64,000 nt of DNA from Prevotella sp. KH2C16. Its GTDB lineage: Bacteria > Bacteroidota > Bacteroidia > Bacteroidales > Bacteroidaceae. The first letter of the stretch is position 1; each line of letters opens with the position of its first letter. Below the pieces are notes generated by a model that saw nothing but the letters and a program-made list of their open reading frames with translations, did not search any database and had not been told where the DNA came from. The stretch spans positions 62,001 to 126,000 of the forward strand of contig NZ_FOOW01000003.1 in assembly GCF_900113305.1 (NCBI RefSeq), in the 5' to 3' direction. The position numbers were made by a program, and so were the translations under genes. Positions 28,287 to 36,903 of the stretch are shown piece by piece.

Positions 28287-29636
28287 TTATAAAATAAAGT
28301 ACATTGCCAATAGCCCCAGCAGGCCTCCCACGAGGCACTTCTGCCCCACATGCATGAAATACCATCCCACATGCAGACGCTCTACCTTCAATAATGCCAG
28401 GCCGCTTATCGAACCGATGCAAAGCACATTTCCACCCATCGCCGAACAATATGCTATGATTTTCCAGTAGTCCGCATTCATCTCCGTAGACGGATTCAGG
28501 GTAATAAAGCTCAATGATGCCGCAAAACTATCGAGGACCGACGAGATGCATCCTGCGGCGATGCCGTATATCCAGGAGTTATGTATCTGTGTCTCAAGCT
28601 GCGCCCAAAGCCAGTCAACCGCACCGGTTTCATTCACCGCCCCCACGGCCAGCATGATGCCCATCACGAAGAGCATCATCTGGATGATTCCATACTGAAA
28701 GACCCTCGGCACCCTGCGTTGTATATTGGCATCAACCGCGAGGAGCTTCCTGTTGACGACTTCATTCACTATCCAGAGTACCGAAAGCACGCATAAGGCG
28801 CCGATAAACGGACTCAGTTTGGTGATGCTGTGAAACGACGGAATGAACCACAGGCCGCCAATGCCCACGAAGAGCATCAGCAGACGCTGCCAGATATTCA
28901 GCCTTGTGTCGTCCCCACGATAAGGCATCGTGGCAAAATCGGTTTCCACCCGTTCCGGCAGACTGCGCTCGAGCCACCATGTAGGCAACGCCCATGCTAT
29001 CAGGCAGGGCAGCAAGAGCGACATCGAGAAGTTGGTCGCCGAGACCAGTCCGGAGTTCCACAGCAGCAATCCCGTCGAATCGCCGATAACCGTCAGGGCT
29101 CCTCCATAGTTGGCGGCAATCACGATGGCCGAGCCGTAGATCATCCTCTGCCTGCGATTCGGGATGATCCCATGCATGATGGTGAGCATCATCACGGTTG
29201 TGGTAAGGTTGTCGAGGTTCGCGGAAATGACAAAGGTAACGATGGCGATCGTCCACAACATCTTCCGGCTCTTTCGCGTCCGCAACAGCTGACGGATAAA
29301 ATCAAAACAGCCGTTGTTGTCCAGAATCTCGACGATAGACATCGTCGCCAACAGGAAGAGGACGATTTCAGAAGCCTTTCCGACATACTTCAGGAAAACA
29401 TTCCGCGCTATATATTCTTTGACAGCACTGCTACTGGTAACGGCACCATCCAAGAAACTTGAGTATTCAGAAGCATGCCGGGCCATCACGAAGTCTGTCC
29501 CGTAGGCAATATATATCATCCAACACACGGTTCCCGCAAAGATGGCAACGGCGGACTTGTTGATATTGGTAAGCCTCTCCGTGGCTATCAACACGAACGC
29601 AAATATCAGGATTGCAGTAATTACGAGTGTTATCAT
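28287..29636 (-). CDS. nhaD: NhaD-type sodium:proton antiporter
   Basis: A 449-residue polytopic protein with about twelve helices, resembling the NhaD branch of the ion-transporter superfamily. Landmarks are ATMSIVEILDNNGCFDFI, the conserved ANLDNLTTTVMMLTI with charged Asp in a membrane helix, and ANYGGALTVIGDSTGLLLW. It would extrude Na+ or Li+ in exchange for H+. It is the first gene of a two-gene transcript with pfkA and is preceded by a promoter. Confidence 0.87.
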   Translation of the reverse strand: MITLVITAILIFAFVLIATERLTNINKSAVAIFAGTVCWMIYIAYGTDFVMARHASEYSSFLDGAVTSSSAVKEYIARNVFLKYVGKASEIVLFLLATMSIVEILDNNGCFDFIRQLLRTRKSRKMLWTIAIVTFVISANLDNLTTTVMMLTIMHGIIPNRRQRMIYGSAIVIAANYGGALTVIGDSTGLLLWNSGLVSATNFSMSLLLPCLIAWALPTWWLERSLPERVETDFATMPYRGDDTRLNIWQRLLMLFVGIGGLWFIPSFHSITKLSPFIGALCVLSVLWIVNEVVNRKLLAVDANIQRRVPRVFQYGIIQMMLFVMGIMLAVGAVNETGAVDWLWAQLETQIHNSWIYGIAAGCISSVLDSFAASLSFITLNPSTEMNADYWKIIAYCSAMGGNVLCIGSISGLALLKVERLHVGWYFMHVGQKCLVGGLLGLLAMYFIL

Positions 29637-29653
29637 TTTCTATAATTTGCTCA

Positions 29654-29684
29654 CAAAGATATTGAATTATCTTCTAATATGCAA
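29654..29684 (-). promoter_or_regulatory. Two-element promoter of nhaD
   Basis: On minus, TTG at 29684-29682, a 20-nt spacer, and TATCTTTG at 29661-29654, 17 nt before the nhaD ATG. Confidence 0.7.
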
Positions 29685-29772
29685 GAGCAAGCCGCTTTTT
29701 TTAAACACGATTAACGCAGAGAAGTTTGACCGAACGGGGCTTTGCTGATTCCGACCGCCCCAAACCGGACTG

Positions 29773-29833
29773 TTACAAGCCGTGTGTAATCCTGTTACAC
29801 GCTGCTTGTAATCGGATTACACACGGCTTGTAA
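29773..29833. repeat. Period-22 palindrome array, TTAC/GTAA type (locus C)
   Basis: Three 17-nt units start at 29773, 29795 and 29817 with 5-nt spacers TCCTG and TCGGA: TTACAAGCCGTGTGTAA, TTACACGCTGCTTGTAA and TTACACACGGCTTGTAA. Units 1 and 3 are exact reverse complements. It has the same arm type as 3288-3370, about 26 kb away. It lies between two minus-strand genes, 18 nt after the end of the glycosyltransferase gene. Confidence 0.9.
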
Positions 29834-29851
29834 CAATCCTGCCGGCGGTTT

Positions 29852-30847
29852 TTAGAGATGTCCGATGAGTTTCCGAAGAGTGAAATAGACTTCCTCCTGC
29901 AGGCGGAACAATGGCCAGCAAGCGGGATGGCGCAGGGGAATATAACCAAACTTAACCCTGTTTCTGCAAGTGAGACGCCGTGTCTCTATCGACTTCCACG
30001 CGTGCTTTATTTCTTGAAGGCCATACTCGTTGTCCGCCTGCGACAACTGGCTCCGATACTTAAAATAAAACATGTAGACTCCTACTACATTCAGCCACCG
30101 CTCATTCTCATAAAGATTCAGGATGCGCTCCTCACAGTTCATCTCCTCCAGCATCGTCTTCATGTGGGCGTTCGCTTTCAGATAGTCATATCGGCTGATG
30201 TCAATCTTATGAGTGGAGGAATCCGAGTGCTGTCTGTAAAAATATTTACCTCCGCACAGGCGCACCTCTCTCGAGGCCAGATAGTGCAGCCGCGTCGTGT
30301 TGTCATCACTATAGTTGCGGCATGTTTCGTCATAAGGATACCGCCTGTGGATATCCGTCCGGACCATATAGACTCCGTGGATGCTCCACGAAAGGCTTTT
30401 CTCGAAGGCCTCCTGTCCGGTCATCATCTCGAAGGGAGGCATCGGATAAGCCTCCTGACAGGTCTCTGAATAATAATTAATTACATTAAATAACACACAG
30501 TCTGTCAGCAAGTTAGACTTGAGAACATAAATAGCCTGTTGAAGCGCGTCCACAGCCAGCCAGTCATCAGAATCCAAGAAGCATATATACTCGCCCTTCG
30601 CCACTTGCAGCCCGGCATTCCGGGCATGCGCCTGCCCCCGGTTTTCGCTCAGGAACAAGGGGCGGACGCAACGGTTTCCGGCAGCATATCGGGCGATGAT
30701 TTCCCGTGTCCCGTCGGTAGACTTGTCATCAATGACTATCACCTCTATATCCTTCAATGTCTGATTCAGCAAAGAGTCAAGACATTTCGCTATATATTTC
30801 TCTGCGTTATAGGCCGCTACGAGTATGGTGCAAACGGGGCGGCTCAT
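29852..30847 (-). CDS. Glycosyltransferase family 2
   Basis: The frame is open from 31078, but ATG 30847 overlaps the flippase stop as ATGA and gives the normal GT2 beginning (CTILVAAYNAEKYIAKCLDS). The 331-residue product has the GT-A fold with nucleotide-sugar-binding DDKSTDGT and the metal-binding DXD in CFLDSDDWLA. The C-terminal third is basic and probably membrane-associated (LTCRNRVKFGYIPLR). It would add a sugar to a lipid-linked glycan at the cytoplasmic face. Sugar and linkage are unknown. The C-terminus lies next to a palindrome array. Confidence 0.9.
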   Translation of the reverse strand: MSRPVCTILVAAYNAEKYIAKCLDSLLNQTLKDIEVIVIDDKSTDGTREIIARYAAGNRCVRPLFLSENRGQAHARNAGLQVAKGEYICFLDSDDWLAVDALQQAIYVLKSNLLTDCVLFNVINYYSETCQEAYPMPPFEMMTGQEAFEKSLSWSIHGVYMVRTDIHRRYPYDETCRNYSDDNTTRLHYLASREVRLCGGKYFYRQHSDSSTHKIDISRYDYLKANAHMKTMLEEMNCEERILNLYENERWLNVVGVYMFYFKYRSQLSQADNEYGLQEIKHAWKSIETRRLTCRNRVKFGYIPLRHPACWPLFRLQEEVYFTLRKLIGHL

Positions 30848-32331
30848 CGCTTTATCCTCCTCTTCAACGATTCCCACAAGTGTGTCTTGCTTTTCAATAC
30901 TATGACGGAATAGCACAGGCTCGCGCCGAACAAAGCCCCTCCGAACAGCCAGTATACGACCGGATTGTCCTGACACACGACGACATACGACATCAGCCCC
31001 AACAAGAACTGTATGGAGGCATACTTCAACGCCAGACTCCCCAACCGATAACCATACTTCCAATGCATATAGGCACACAGCACCATAAGCTCGAGAACCG
31101 ACGCTAAGGTGAGTGCAAGGCCGGCTCCCCAGAGCCCCCAGGCCTTAAATCCACAAATGACAAGCAAGACCACGGAAATGTCGTAGACCGCCTCCATCAG
31201 CAGATAAGAGACCGAATCACCTTTTGCCAATGGCAGATAGGCCATCGGGAGAGTGATGGCCCGCAAATACATGGCAAAGATTGCCACCTGTATCATATTC
31301 CTTGCGAAGAGAAACTCTCCGCTGTAAAGCAGCGGCAAGAGTATGGGGACGGCTATCATCAATGCCACGAGCAGCGGAGAAACCAGCAGGACGCTCACCT
31401 CTATCTGCCTGTTTACGCAGGCATTCAACGAATCCCCCACACTCTGGATAGAGGAAAGACGAGGAAAATAGTCGGTCTCCATCGCCGAGAAAACCATTCC
31501 CGCATAGGTCATGATAATCATATACCCCGCATTATAAAGACCCACGGTCTCAAGAGAACCGGCATTATTGAGGAACGAACGGATAATGAACTCCGCACCG
31601 CTGCCCATAATCCCTGCCAGGACAAAGGCTCCTCCCAACCGAATCATATTCATGCCTTTCTGCAGAAACTGTCTGCTGAACGACAAACGGGGCGGATAAA
31701 GCCTGTAGGAGGCCCCTATGGTAAGGAGCATCTGCACCAATGCCATTATAAAAAGAGAAGGCACTATTCCTGATTCTCCATAGAAATAATAGATGGGAAC
31801 GCTCGTAAACAAAGCCCCGATGACATTATACACGGAAATCTTGGCAAGGCTTCTCAATTGTCGAAGCCCTTTCAATATGGCGGCTTCGCCTCCCGTTACG
31901 GCCATCAGCGCCACGACCGGAGAGAGAAACACGAAGTGCAAGGTGTGATCACCCCAATTGAAAGTCCATCCGTTGAGCAGCGGACTCAACACGACACACA
32001 GCACCATGCCAAGCAATGCGGTGAGAAAAGCCCACGAGCGAATCAGGGACACGGAGGTCTCCAGCCGCGCCTTTTCCTCCTGCTGGTCGTAGTTCTCCGA
32101 GATTTGCTTCACTCCGCTCATGGCAATACCAAAGTTCGTGGAATCGGAAAGGAGCTTAATCGTGGAATTGAAAAGGGAGACCAGCCCCATTCCGTTTGGT
32201 CCTAGAATCATTGCAACAAGCTTGTTACGAATGATTCCGACCATTATATTGACTCCTTCTACACCGCCAAAGATGCCGGTATACTTGAGTATATGGTGAT
32301 AGCTGGTATCCTTATTCTCCATCTGAGACAT
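30844..32331 (-). CDS. Oligosaccharide flippase (Wzx/MATE-like)
   Basis: ATG 32331 is chosen because the more upstream ATG at 32442 would reach into the oppositely oriented GT2 gene beginning at 32411. The 495-residue product has about 12-14 hydrophobic helices and the polysaccharide_synt pattern (LKYTGIFGGVEGVNIMVGII, AMILGPNGMGLVSLFNST). It would flip undecaprenyl-linked oligosaccharide across the inner membrane. It is followed with 4-nt overlap by a GT2 gene and lies head to head with three further glycosyltransferases. No polymerase (Wzy) or initiating transferase is recognised in the cluster. Confidence 0.9.
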   Translation of the reverse strand: MSQMENKDTSYHHILKYTGIFGGVEGVNIMVGIIRNKLVAMILGPNGMGLVSLFNSTIKLLSDSTNFGIAMSGVKQISENYDQQEEKARLETSVSLIRSWAFLTALLGMVLCVVLSPLLNGWTFNWGDHTLHFVFLSPVVALMAVTGGEAAILKGLRQLRSLAKISVYNVIGALFTSVPIYYFYGESGIVPSLFIMALVQMLLTIGASYRLYPPRLSFSRQFLQKGMNMIRLGGAFVLAGIMGSGAEFIIRSFLNNAGSLETVGLYNAGYMIIMTYAGMVFSAMETDYFPRLSSIQSVGDSLNACVNRQIEVSVLLVSPLLVALMIAVPILLPLLYSGEFLFARNMIQVAIFAMYLRAITLPMAYLPLAKGDSVSYLLMEAVYDISVVLLVICGFKAWGLWGAGLALTLASVLELMVLCAYMHWKYGYRLGSLALKYASIQFLLGLMSYVVVCQDNPVVYWLFGGALFGASLCYSVIVLKSKTHLWESLKRRIKR

Positions 32332-32397
32332 CAACGAGGAATTGCATGTTTTATTATAAAAACCGCGAAGTGCACACCATATTCCCAAGATTTTCAC

Positions 32398-32405
32398 TAT
32401 CTTTG
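32398..32405 (+). promoter_or_regulatory. -7 element immediately before a GT2 start codon
   Basis: TATCTTTG ends 5 nt before the ATG at 32411. Transcription would begin at or within a few bases of the start codon, implying a leaderless message. No TTTG lies at the ideal upstream distance. Confidence 0.55.
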
Positions 32406-32410
32406 CATAT

Positions 32411-33289
32411 ATGAAGCTGACTGTCGTCATACCTGTTTTCAATACTGAGAAAACTCTTCGCCGCTGTGTGGAGAGTGTTCTGGGGCAGAATTATCCCGGC
32501 ATGGAGGTGATTCTGGTAGACGACGAGTCTCCTGACGCCTGCCCACAGATTTGTAATGACCTCGCGGAAGCCAACGCCGGGATTCGGGTAGTCCACCAGC
32601 GCCACGGTGGACTGGGATGCGCCAGAAATACCGGGATTGTCTTAGCTAGGGGGGAATATATCACCTTTGTCGACAGCGACGATGCCCTTGCCCCCGGAAC
32701 CCTTGCCGGATTAATGAAAATCATCGACACCCATCCGGAATACGATCTGCTCGAGTTTCCCATAGCAGAACGCATTGGGCATCCGAAAAAACAGCGCCTG
32801 CTCCGATTTCTCCAACGGGAATACAACGACATGGGAGCCTATTGGCTCAAGGGAAGAGCCTATCTCCATGCCTACGCCTGCAACAAAATATACAGGAGGA
32901 CGCTGTTTGACGAGGTGAGATTCCCCGAGGGCAGGAACTTTGAGGATATGGCCACCCTGCCCCTGCTGCTGAAGAAATGCAAACTGGTTGCGACTACCCC
33001 TGTGGGGCTTTACAACTATTACTATAACGAAAACGGCATCACCGCACAAGCTGCGCCCCAAGACCTTGAAGCCCTCCTGGCTTCGCACAACCGGATACTG
33101 TCCCAATGGCACGACGAGGACTATTATGCGCATGTCCTCAACATCGCCTTGGATGTCTATGCGCTGTCGGGAAAAGTGCCCGACATGGTCTCTCTTCCGT
33201 ATCACGGCAACTTGAAACTGAAACTGAAACAATTAATAGGATTAAAAAATCTATGCAGACTCCACAGAATATTTCAAAAAATCCGCTAA
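32411..33289 (+). CDS. Glycosyltransferase family 2
   Basis: A 292-residue GT2 enzyme. It begins directly with the GT-A Rossmann strand (MKLTVVIPVFNTEKTLRRCV), so the start cannot be further downstream. Nucleotide-binding DDESPDACPQIC and metal-binding ITFVDSDDALAPG are visible, as is the acceptor-side NFEDMATLPLLL, typical of capsule/LPS enzymes. It divergently faces the flippase gene. Its 3' end overlaps the next GT2 gene by 37 nt. Confidence 0.92.
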   Translation: MKLTVVIPVFNTEKTLRRCVESVLGQNYPGMEVILVDDESPDACPQICNDLAEANAGIRVVHQRHGGLGCARNTGIVLARGEYITFVDSDDALAPGTLAGLMKIIDTHPEYDLLEFPIAERIGHPKKQRLLRFLQREYNDMGAYWLKGRAYLHAYACNKIYRRTLFDEVRFPEGRNFEDMATLPLLLKKCKLVATTPVGLYNYYYNENGITAQAAPQDLEALLASHNRILSQWHDEDYYAHVLNIALDVYALSGKVPDMVSLPYHGNLKLKLKQLIGLKNLCRLHRIFQKIR

Positions 33290-34224
33290 TCAGCTTTATT
33301 ATAACCGATTACAACATACCCGACAAGATGCTCGAGGAATGCCTGCAAAGCATCTTCAGACTCTCTTTAAGTCCTTCTGAAATTGAGGTGGTCCTCGTCG
33401 ACGACGGGTCGGACATCTCGCCGCTGACCACCTTGGAGGACCTGACTGCCCACAAAAACGAGGTAATCTATATACGCCAGAAGAACCAAGGGCTTTCTGT
33501 CGCGCGTAATGTCGGACTCAAGATAGCCTGCGGAAAGTATATCCAATTCATTGACGGAGACGACTATCTGCTCCGCACCCCCTATGAACATTGCCTGGAC
33601 ATAGTGAGATATCACAATCCTGACATCGTTCTTTTCGACGAGACGAGCAAAGAGCTGTCCGAACTTCCGTTTGCCTTCGAGGGACCAGTAACGGGCACCT
33701 CCTATCTCCACAACCACAACATGAAAGCGGCAACATGGGGGTATATCTTCAAAAAGGACATTCTCGGCGGGCTTCGCTTTACCCCGAACCTCTTGCATGA
33801 GGATGAGGAATTCACCCCTCAGCTCATCCTCCGTGCTGACAAACTCTACAAGGCGGACGCGAAAGCATACTTCTATCGTATACGAAAAGACTCGCTGACC
33901 AACACTCAAAACCCTACCGTGAAGAAAAAACGGCTTGACGACACGATGTTGATTATAGCCCGCCTTCAAGAGTTGGCAGAACGACTGCCCTCGAGCGAAA
34001 GGATTGCCCTGGAACGAAGAGTTCACCAGTTGTCAATGGATTTGCTGTATAATACGATAAGGAATACCCACTCCGCAAGTCAGCTGGAGCACGCTATCGC
34101 CAAACTGCAGGAAAGGGATCTCTTCCCTCTGCCCGACAAGAAATACTCCAAGAAGTATAATACCTTCAGGAAAATGGTAAACTCCAGAGTCGGGAGACGA
34201 CTCCTTTTAATAGGCATCCGATAA
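33253..34224 (+). CDS. Glycosyltransferase family 2
   Basis: The open frame extends back to 33106, but this would bury 180 nt in the preceding gene; ATG 33253 gives 323 residues and a normal GT2 start (LISFIITDYNIPDKMLEECL). Motifs: VVLVDDGSD, SVARNVGLKIACGKYIQFID and DGDDYLL (DXD). NLLHEDEEFTPQLILRADKL (in part) is the usual acceptor-side ED motif. It still overlaps the upstream gene by 37 nt and is directly abutted by the next (TAAATG), so the three plus-strand genes are tightly coupled. Confidence 0.88.
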   Translation: MQTPQNISKNPLISFIITDYNIPDKMLEECLQSIFRLSLSPSEIEVVLVDDGSDISPLTTLEDLTAHKNEVIYIRQKNQGLSVARNVGLKIACGKYIQFIDGDDYLLRTPYEHCLDIVRYHNPDIVLFDETSKELSELPFAFEGPVTGTSYLHNHNMKAATWGYIFKKDILGGLRFTPNLLHEDEEFTPQLILRADKLYKADAKAYFYRIRKDSLTNTQNPTVKKKRLDDTMLIIARLQELAERLPSSERIALERRVHQLSMDLLYNTIRNTHSASQLEHAIAKLQERDLFPLPDKKYSKKYNTFRKMVNSRVGRRLLLIGIR

Positions 34225-35328
34225 ATGAAAATCTTGCTCATAGGCGAATACAGCAATGTGCACTGGACCCTTGCCGAGGGACTCCGAGCATTAGGGCACG
34301 AAGTCGTCGTTCTCTCAAACGGCGATTTCTGGAAAAACTATCCGCGCGACTGGAACCTTGAGCGGAGGCACACACCGTTAGGCGGATTAGAATATCTGTA
34401 CCATCTACTCCGGTATCTGCCGCGGATGCGGGGATTTGATGTGGTCCAACTTATCAATCCCTTGTTTCTCGAGTTGAAAGCAGAACGAATAGTCCCCGTC
34501 TACAAATATCTTCGCAGACATAACAAGAGAATCTTCCTGGGGGCATTCGGCATGGATTATTACTGGGTAAACGAATGCTGCACCCGGAAACCTCTCCGCT
34601 ACAGCGACTTCAACATAGGAGAAGAACTGCGCATGAATACGGATGCCGTGCAAGAGAAGGAAGACTGGATCGGGACTCCGAAGGAATCCCTGAACCGGAA
34701 TATAGCCAGCGACTGCGACGGCATCATCGCCGGTCTATACGAATACTATGTGTGTTATAAGCCCAATTTCCCGGCAAAGACCACCTTCATTCCCTACCCG
34801 ATACGATTAGAGAAAATGCCGTCCTTCACCCAACATGACAAGCTGAACCTATTCATCGGCATCAACAAGGGGCGCTCGGAGTACAAGGGAACGGACATCA
34901 TGCTGAAGGCCGCAAAAGATATTGTTGCCAAATATCCCGACAAAGCAACCCTCAGGATAGCGGAAAGCATACCTTTCAGCGAATATCAGGCCATGATGGA
35001 CGAGTCGGATGTCATTCTCGACCAACTCTACAGCTACACTCCGGCCATGAATGCTTTGGCTGCGATGGGCAAAGGTATCATCGTGGTGGGTGGCGGAGAG
35101 CTGGAGAACTATGAAATCCTACATGAAAAAGAACTCCGCCCGATTGTTAATGTACAGCCTACTTACGAGAGTGTTTTCCATGAGCTGGAGCAACTGGTAT
35201 TGCACCCGGAATCCATCGTTCCCCTGAAAAAGCAGTCTGTTGAGTACATCCGGCGACACCATGACTACATCAAGGTGGCCAGACAATACATTAAGGCCTA
35301 TGGCTTGGAAAAGGATTTATATCTGTAA
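34225..35328 (+). CDS. GT-B fold glycosyltransferase (GT4-like)
   Basis: A 367-residue protein whose N-terminus (MKILLIGEYSNVHWTLAEGL) and C-terminal half (NLFIGINKGRSEYKGTDIML, YQAMMDESDVILDQLYSYTP, AALAAMGKGIIVVGGGE-like stretch) fit two Rossmann halves of a GT-B enzyme. The E-x7-E motif of GT4 is not clear: the equivalent region reads QLYSYTPAMNALAAMGKGI, so the donor site may differ. The start codon follows the stop of the upstream GT2 gene without gap. It is probably the last sugar-adding enzyme of the cluster. Confidence 0.75.
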   Translation: MKILLIGEYSNVHWTLAEGLRALGHEVVVLSNGDFWKNYPRDWNLERRHTPLGGLEYLYHLLRYLPRMRGFDVVQLINPLFLELKAERIVPVYKYLRRHNKRIFLGAFGMDYYWVNECCTRKPLRYSDFNIGEELRMNTDAVQEKEDWIGTPKESLNRNIASDCDGIIAGLYEYYVCYKPNFPAKTTFIPYPIRLEKMPSFTQHDKLNLFIGINKGRSEYKGTDIMLKAAKDIVAKYPDKATLRIAESIPFSEYQAMMDESDVILDQLYSYTPAMNALAAMGKGIIVVGGGELENYEILHEKELRPIVNVQPTYESVFHELEQLVLHPESIVPLKKQSVEYIRRHHDYIKVARQYIKAYGLEKDLYL

Positions 35329-35593
35329 GCAATGCGGATACGAAACGGAAGTCTATGAAGGGAAAGGCCTTTTCGGCCAGCATATCACTCCCATGACCTG
35401 TCCGGAATGCCATACTGTCCAGAATATCGTAGTAGGCGGGGTCATCGGAGATGTCGCCCCGTCGTATAGAACGGAGGCGGGCCGGCTCTGCCTGAGATGC
35501 GGAAGCGACAAGATCAAGGTCTGGAATCTGCACACATGTCCGAAATGTGGAGGCGAGATGAAGGTTACCAATGAGAAAGAATTCTGGACCTAA
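35300..35593 (+). CDS. Small double zinc-ribbon protein
   Basis: ATG 35300 gives a 97-residue cytoplasmic protein that overlaps the end of the glycosyltransferase gene by 29 nt. Two CxxC pairs each occur twice: CKQCGYE with CPECHTVQ, and CLRCGSDKIKVW with CPKCGGEMKV, so two zinc-ribbon units are likely. I do not recognise a named family. Its stop codon overlaps that of tilS on the other strand by 4 nt. Translational coupling to the glycan operon could be incidental. Confidence 0.72.
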   Translation: MAWKRIYICKQCGYETEVYEGKGLFGQHITPMTCPECHTVQNIVVGGVIGDVAPSYRTEAGRLCLRCGSDKIKVWNLHTCPKCGGEMKVTNEKEFWT

Positions 35594-36903
35594 GCCAACT
35601 CAAGAACAAGTATCGTCCGGGTTTTTGCCGTGATTCGGAAACGGTTGTCCGGCCTTTCATTCACCACCCAGAGAATGTTACCACTTACATCTGTTACCAC
35701 CAGCTGTTCCCGCTTCGACAAAATATCTTTCTTTAGATCCGTGAGGAAATCACTCACAAGTTTCGTTCCTTGCATCCCGAAGGGCATAAAACGGTCTCCG
35801 GCGATGGTATCCCTCACGATAAGAGGAAACTTCACGAGTCCTGCATCCAGCATGGCTACATTCTTCCGTTTGTCTACTTCAAAGCCTGCGGCCTTCTCTA
35901 CGGAATGAATTTCCAGTTTCAAACCCCTGTTTGGGAGGATATAACAACCCTCTTCGATTATCTTCATAGACAAAGAATCTTGCTTTTTCAGTTCATCGAT
36001 GATAAAGCCGTCTCTATCGGTAACCACGATATGCGAGTCGGAATGCCATTCCTTGCCACTCTGGGAATCAACGGCTTCAAGCATTTCTTTTATCTGAGAT
36101 GCGGAGAAACGATAGTCCTTTAATATATACCAAAGGCTAAACTCGGGAGAAGGCATAGTCTTAAGCCGGTCAAAAGACAACTTCTTGCCTTCCAAAAGGT
36201 CATTTCTCACGGTACTGAGAGCCACTTTCTCCACCTCCCTTAAATATAAGCTACTTTTATGGATATTCTCCACAGCCTTTGGGTTGATTTCTTTCAAGAG
36301 GGGAATCACCTTTAAACGAATCTTGTTCCGCTGGACATCATCTATAAGATTGCTACTGTCCGTTACGAATTTCTGTCCTCTCTGGTTAAGATAATCTTCC
36401 AGATCCAGACGGCTGACACAAAGTAACGGACGAACAATATGCCCGTTTCTGGGATCAATACCGGTAAGACCTTGAATGCCCGTGCCCCTCACAAGATTCA
36501 GTAGAATCGTCTCCACGCTATCTTCGCGATGATGGGCTACACAGATATCATCGGCCTTTATATCCGCACGAAGTTGCTCAAAATACTTATATCGCAGTTC
36601 CCGGGCGGCCATTTCAATACTCACTTTATGTACCTCTGCATAGGTCTTGGTATCAAAATGGACAAGATGGAGCGGGATGCTCTCCTTTGCGCAGAGGTCT
36701 ATGCAGAACCGTTCGTCCCTATCCGACTCCTCTCCACGGAGATGAAAGTTACAGTGAACGGCCTCAATCTGATAGCCTAAGGATTTTAAAATCAACAGAA
36801 GTGATACGCTGTCAGCACCGCCCGAAAGAGCCACGAGATACCTCCCGTCCTTCCGAAGAAGGTCGTTCTGACGAATGTATTTATCTATGATTCTATTCAA
36901 CAT
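35590..36903 (-). CDS. tilS: tRNA(Ile)-lysidine synthetase
   Basis: A 437-residue N-type ATP-pyrophosphatase that changes C34 of tRNA-Ile(CAU) to lysidine. PP-loop SGGADSVSLLLILK at about residues 28-41; the HCNFHLRGEESDRDE segment and HHREDSVETILLNLVRGTG are typical. The C-terminal TilS domain is present (VRDTIAGDRFMPFGMQGTKL in part). Essential for isoleucine decoding. It overlaps the upstream methyltransferase gene by 11 nt. Confidence 0.95.
   Translation of the reverse strand: MLNRIIDKYIRQNDLLRKDGRYLVALSGGADSVSLLLILKSLGYQIEAVHCNFHLRGEESDRDERFCIDLCAKESIPLHLVHFDTKTYAEVHKVSIEMAARELRYKYFEQLRADIKADDICVAHHREDSVETILLNLVRGTGIQGLTGIDPRNGHIVRPLLCVSRLDLEDYLNQRGQKFVTDSSNLIDDVQRNKIRLKVIPLLKEINPKAVENIHKSSLYLREVEKVALSTVRNDLLEGKKLSFDRLKTMPSPEFSLWYILKDYRFSASQIKEMLEAVDSQSGKEWHSDSHIVVTDRDGFIIDELKKQDSLSMKIIEEGCYILPNRGLKLEIHSVEKAAGFEVDKRKNVAMLDAGLVKFPLIVRDTIAGDRFMPFGMQGTKLVSDFLTDLKKDILSKREQLVVTDVSGNILWVVNERPDNRFRITAKTRTILVLELA

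Noticed and set aside
29834..29851. GC-rich CTGCCGGCGG followed by TTTTT as a terminator
   Set aside because: The self-complementary part is too short for a stable stem, and the T-run points into the end of a minus-strand gene.
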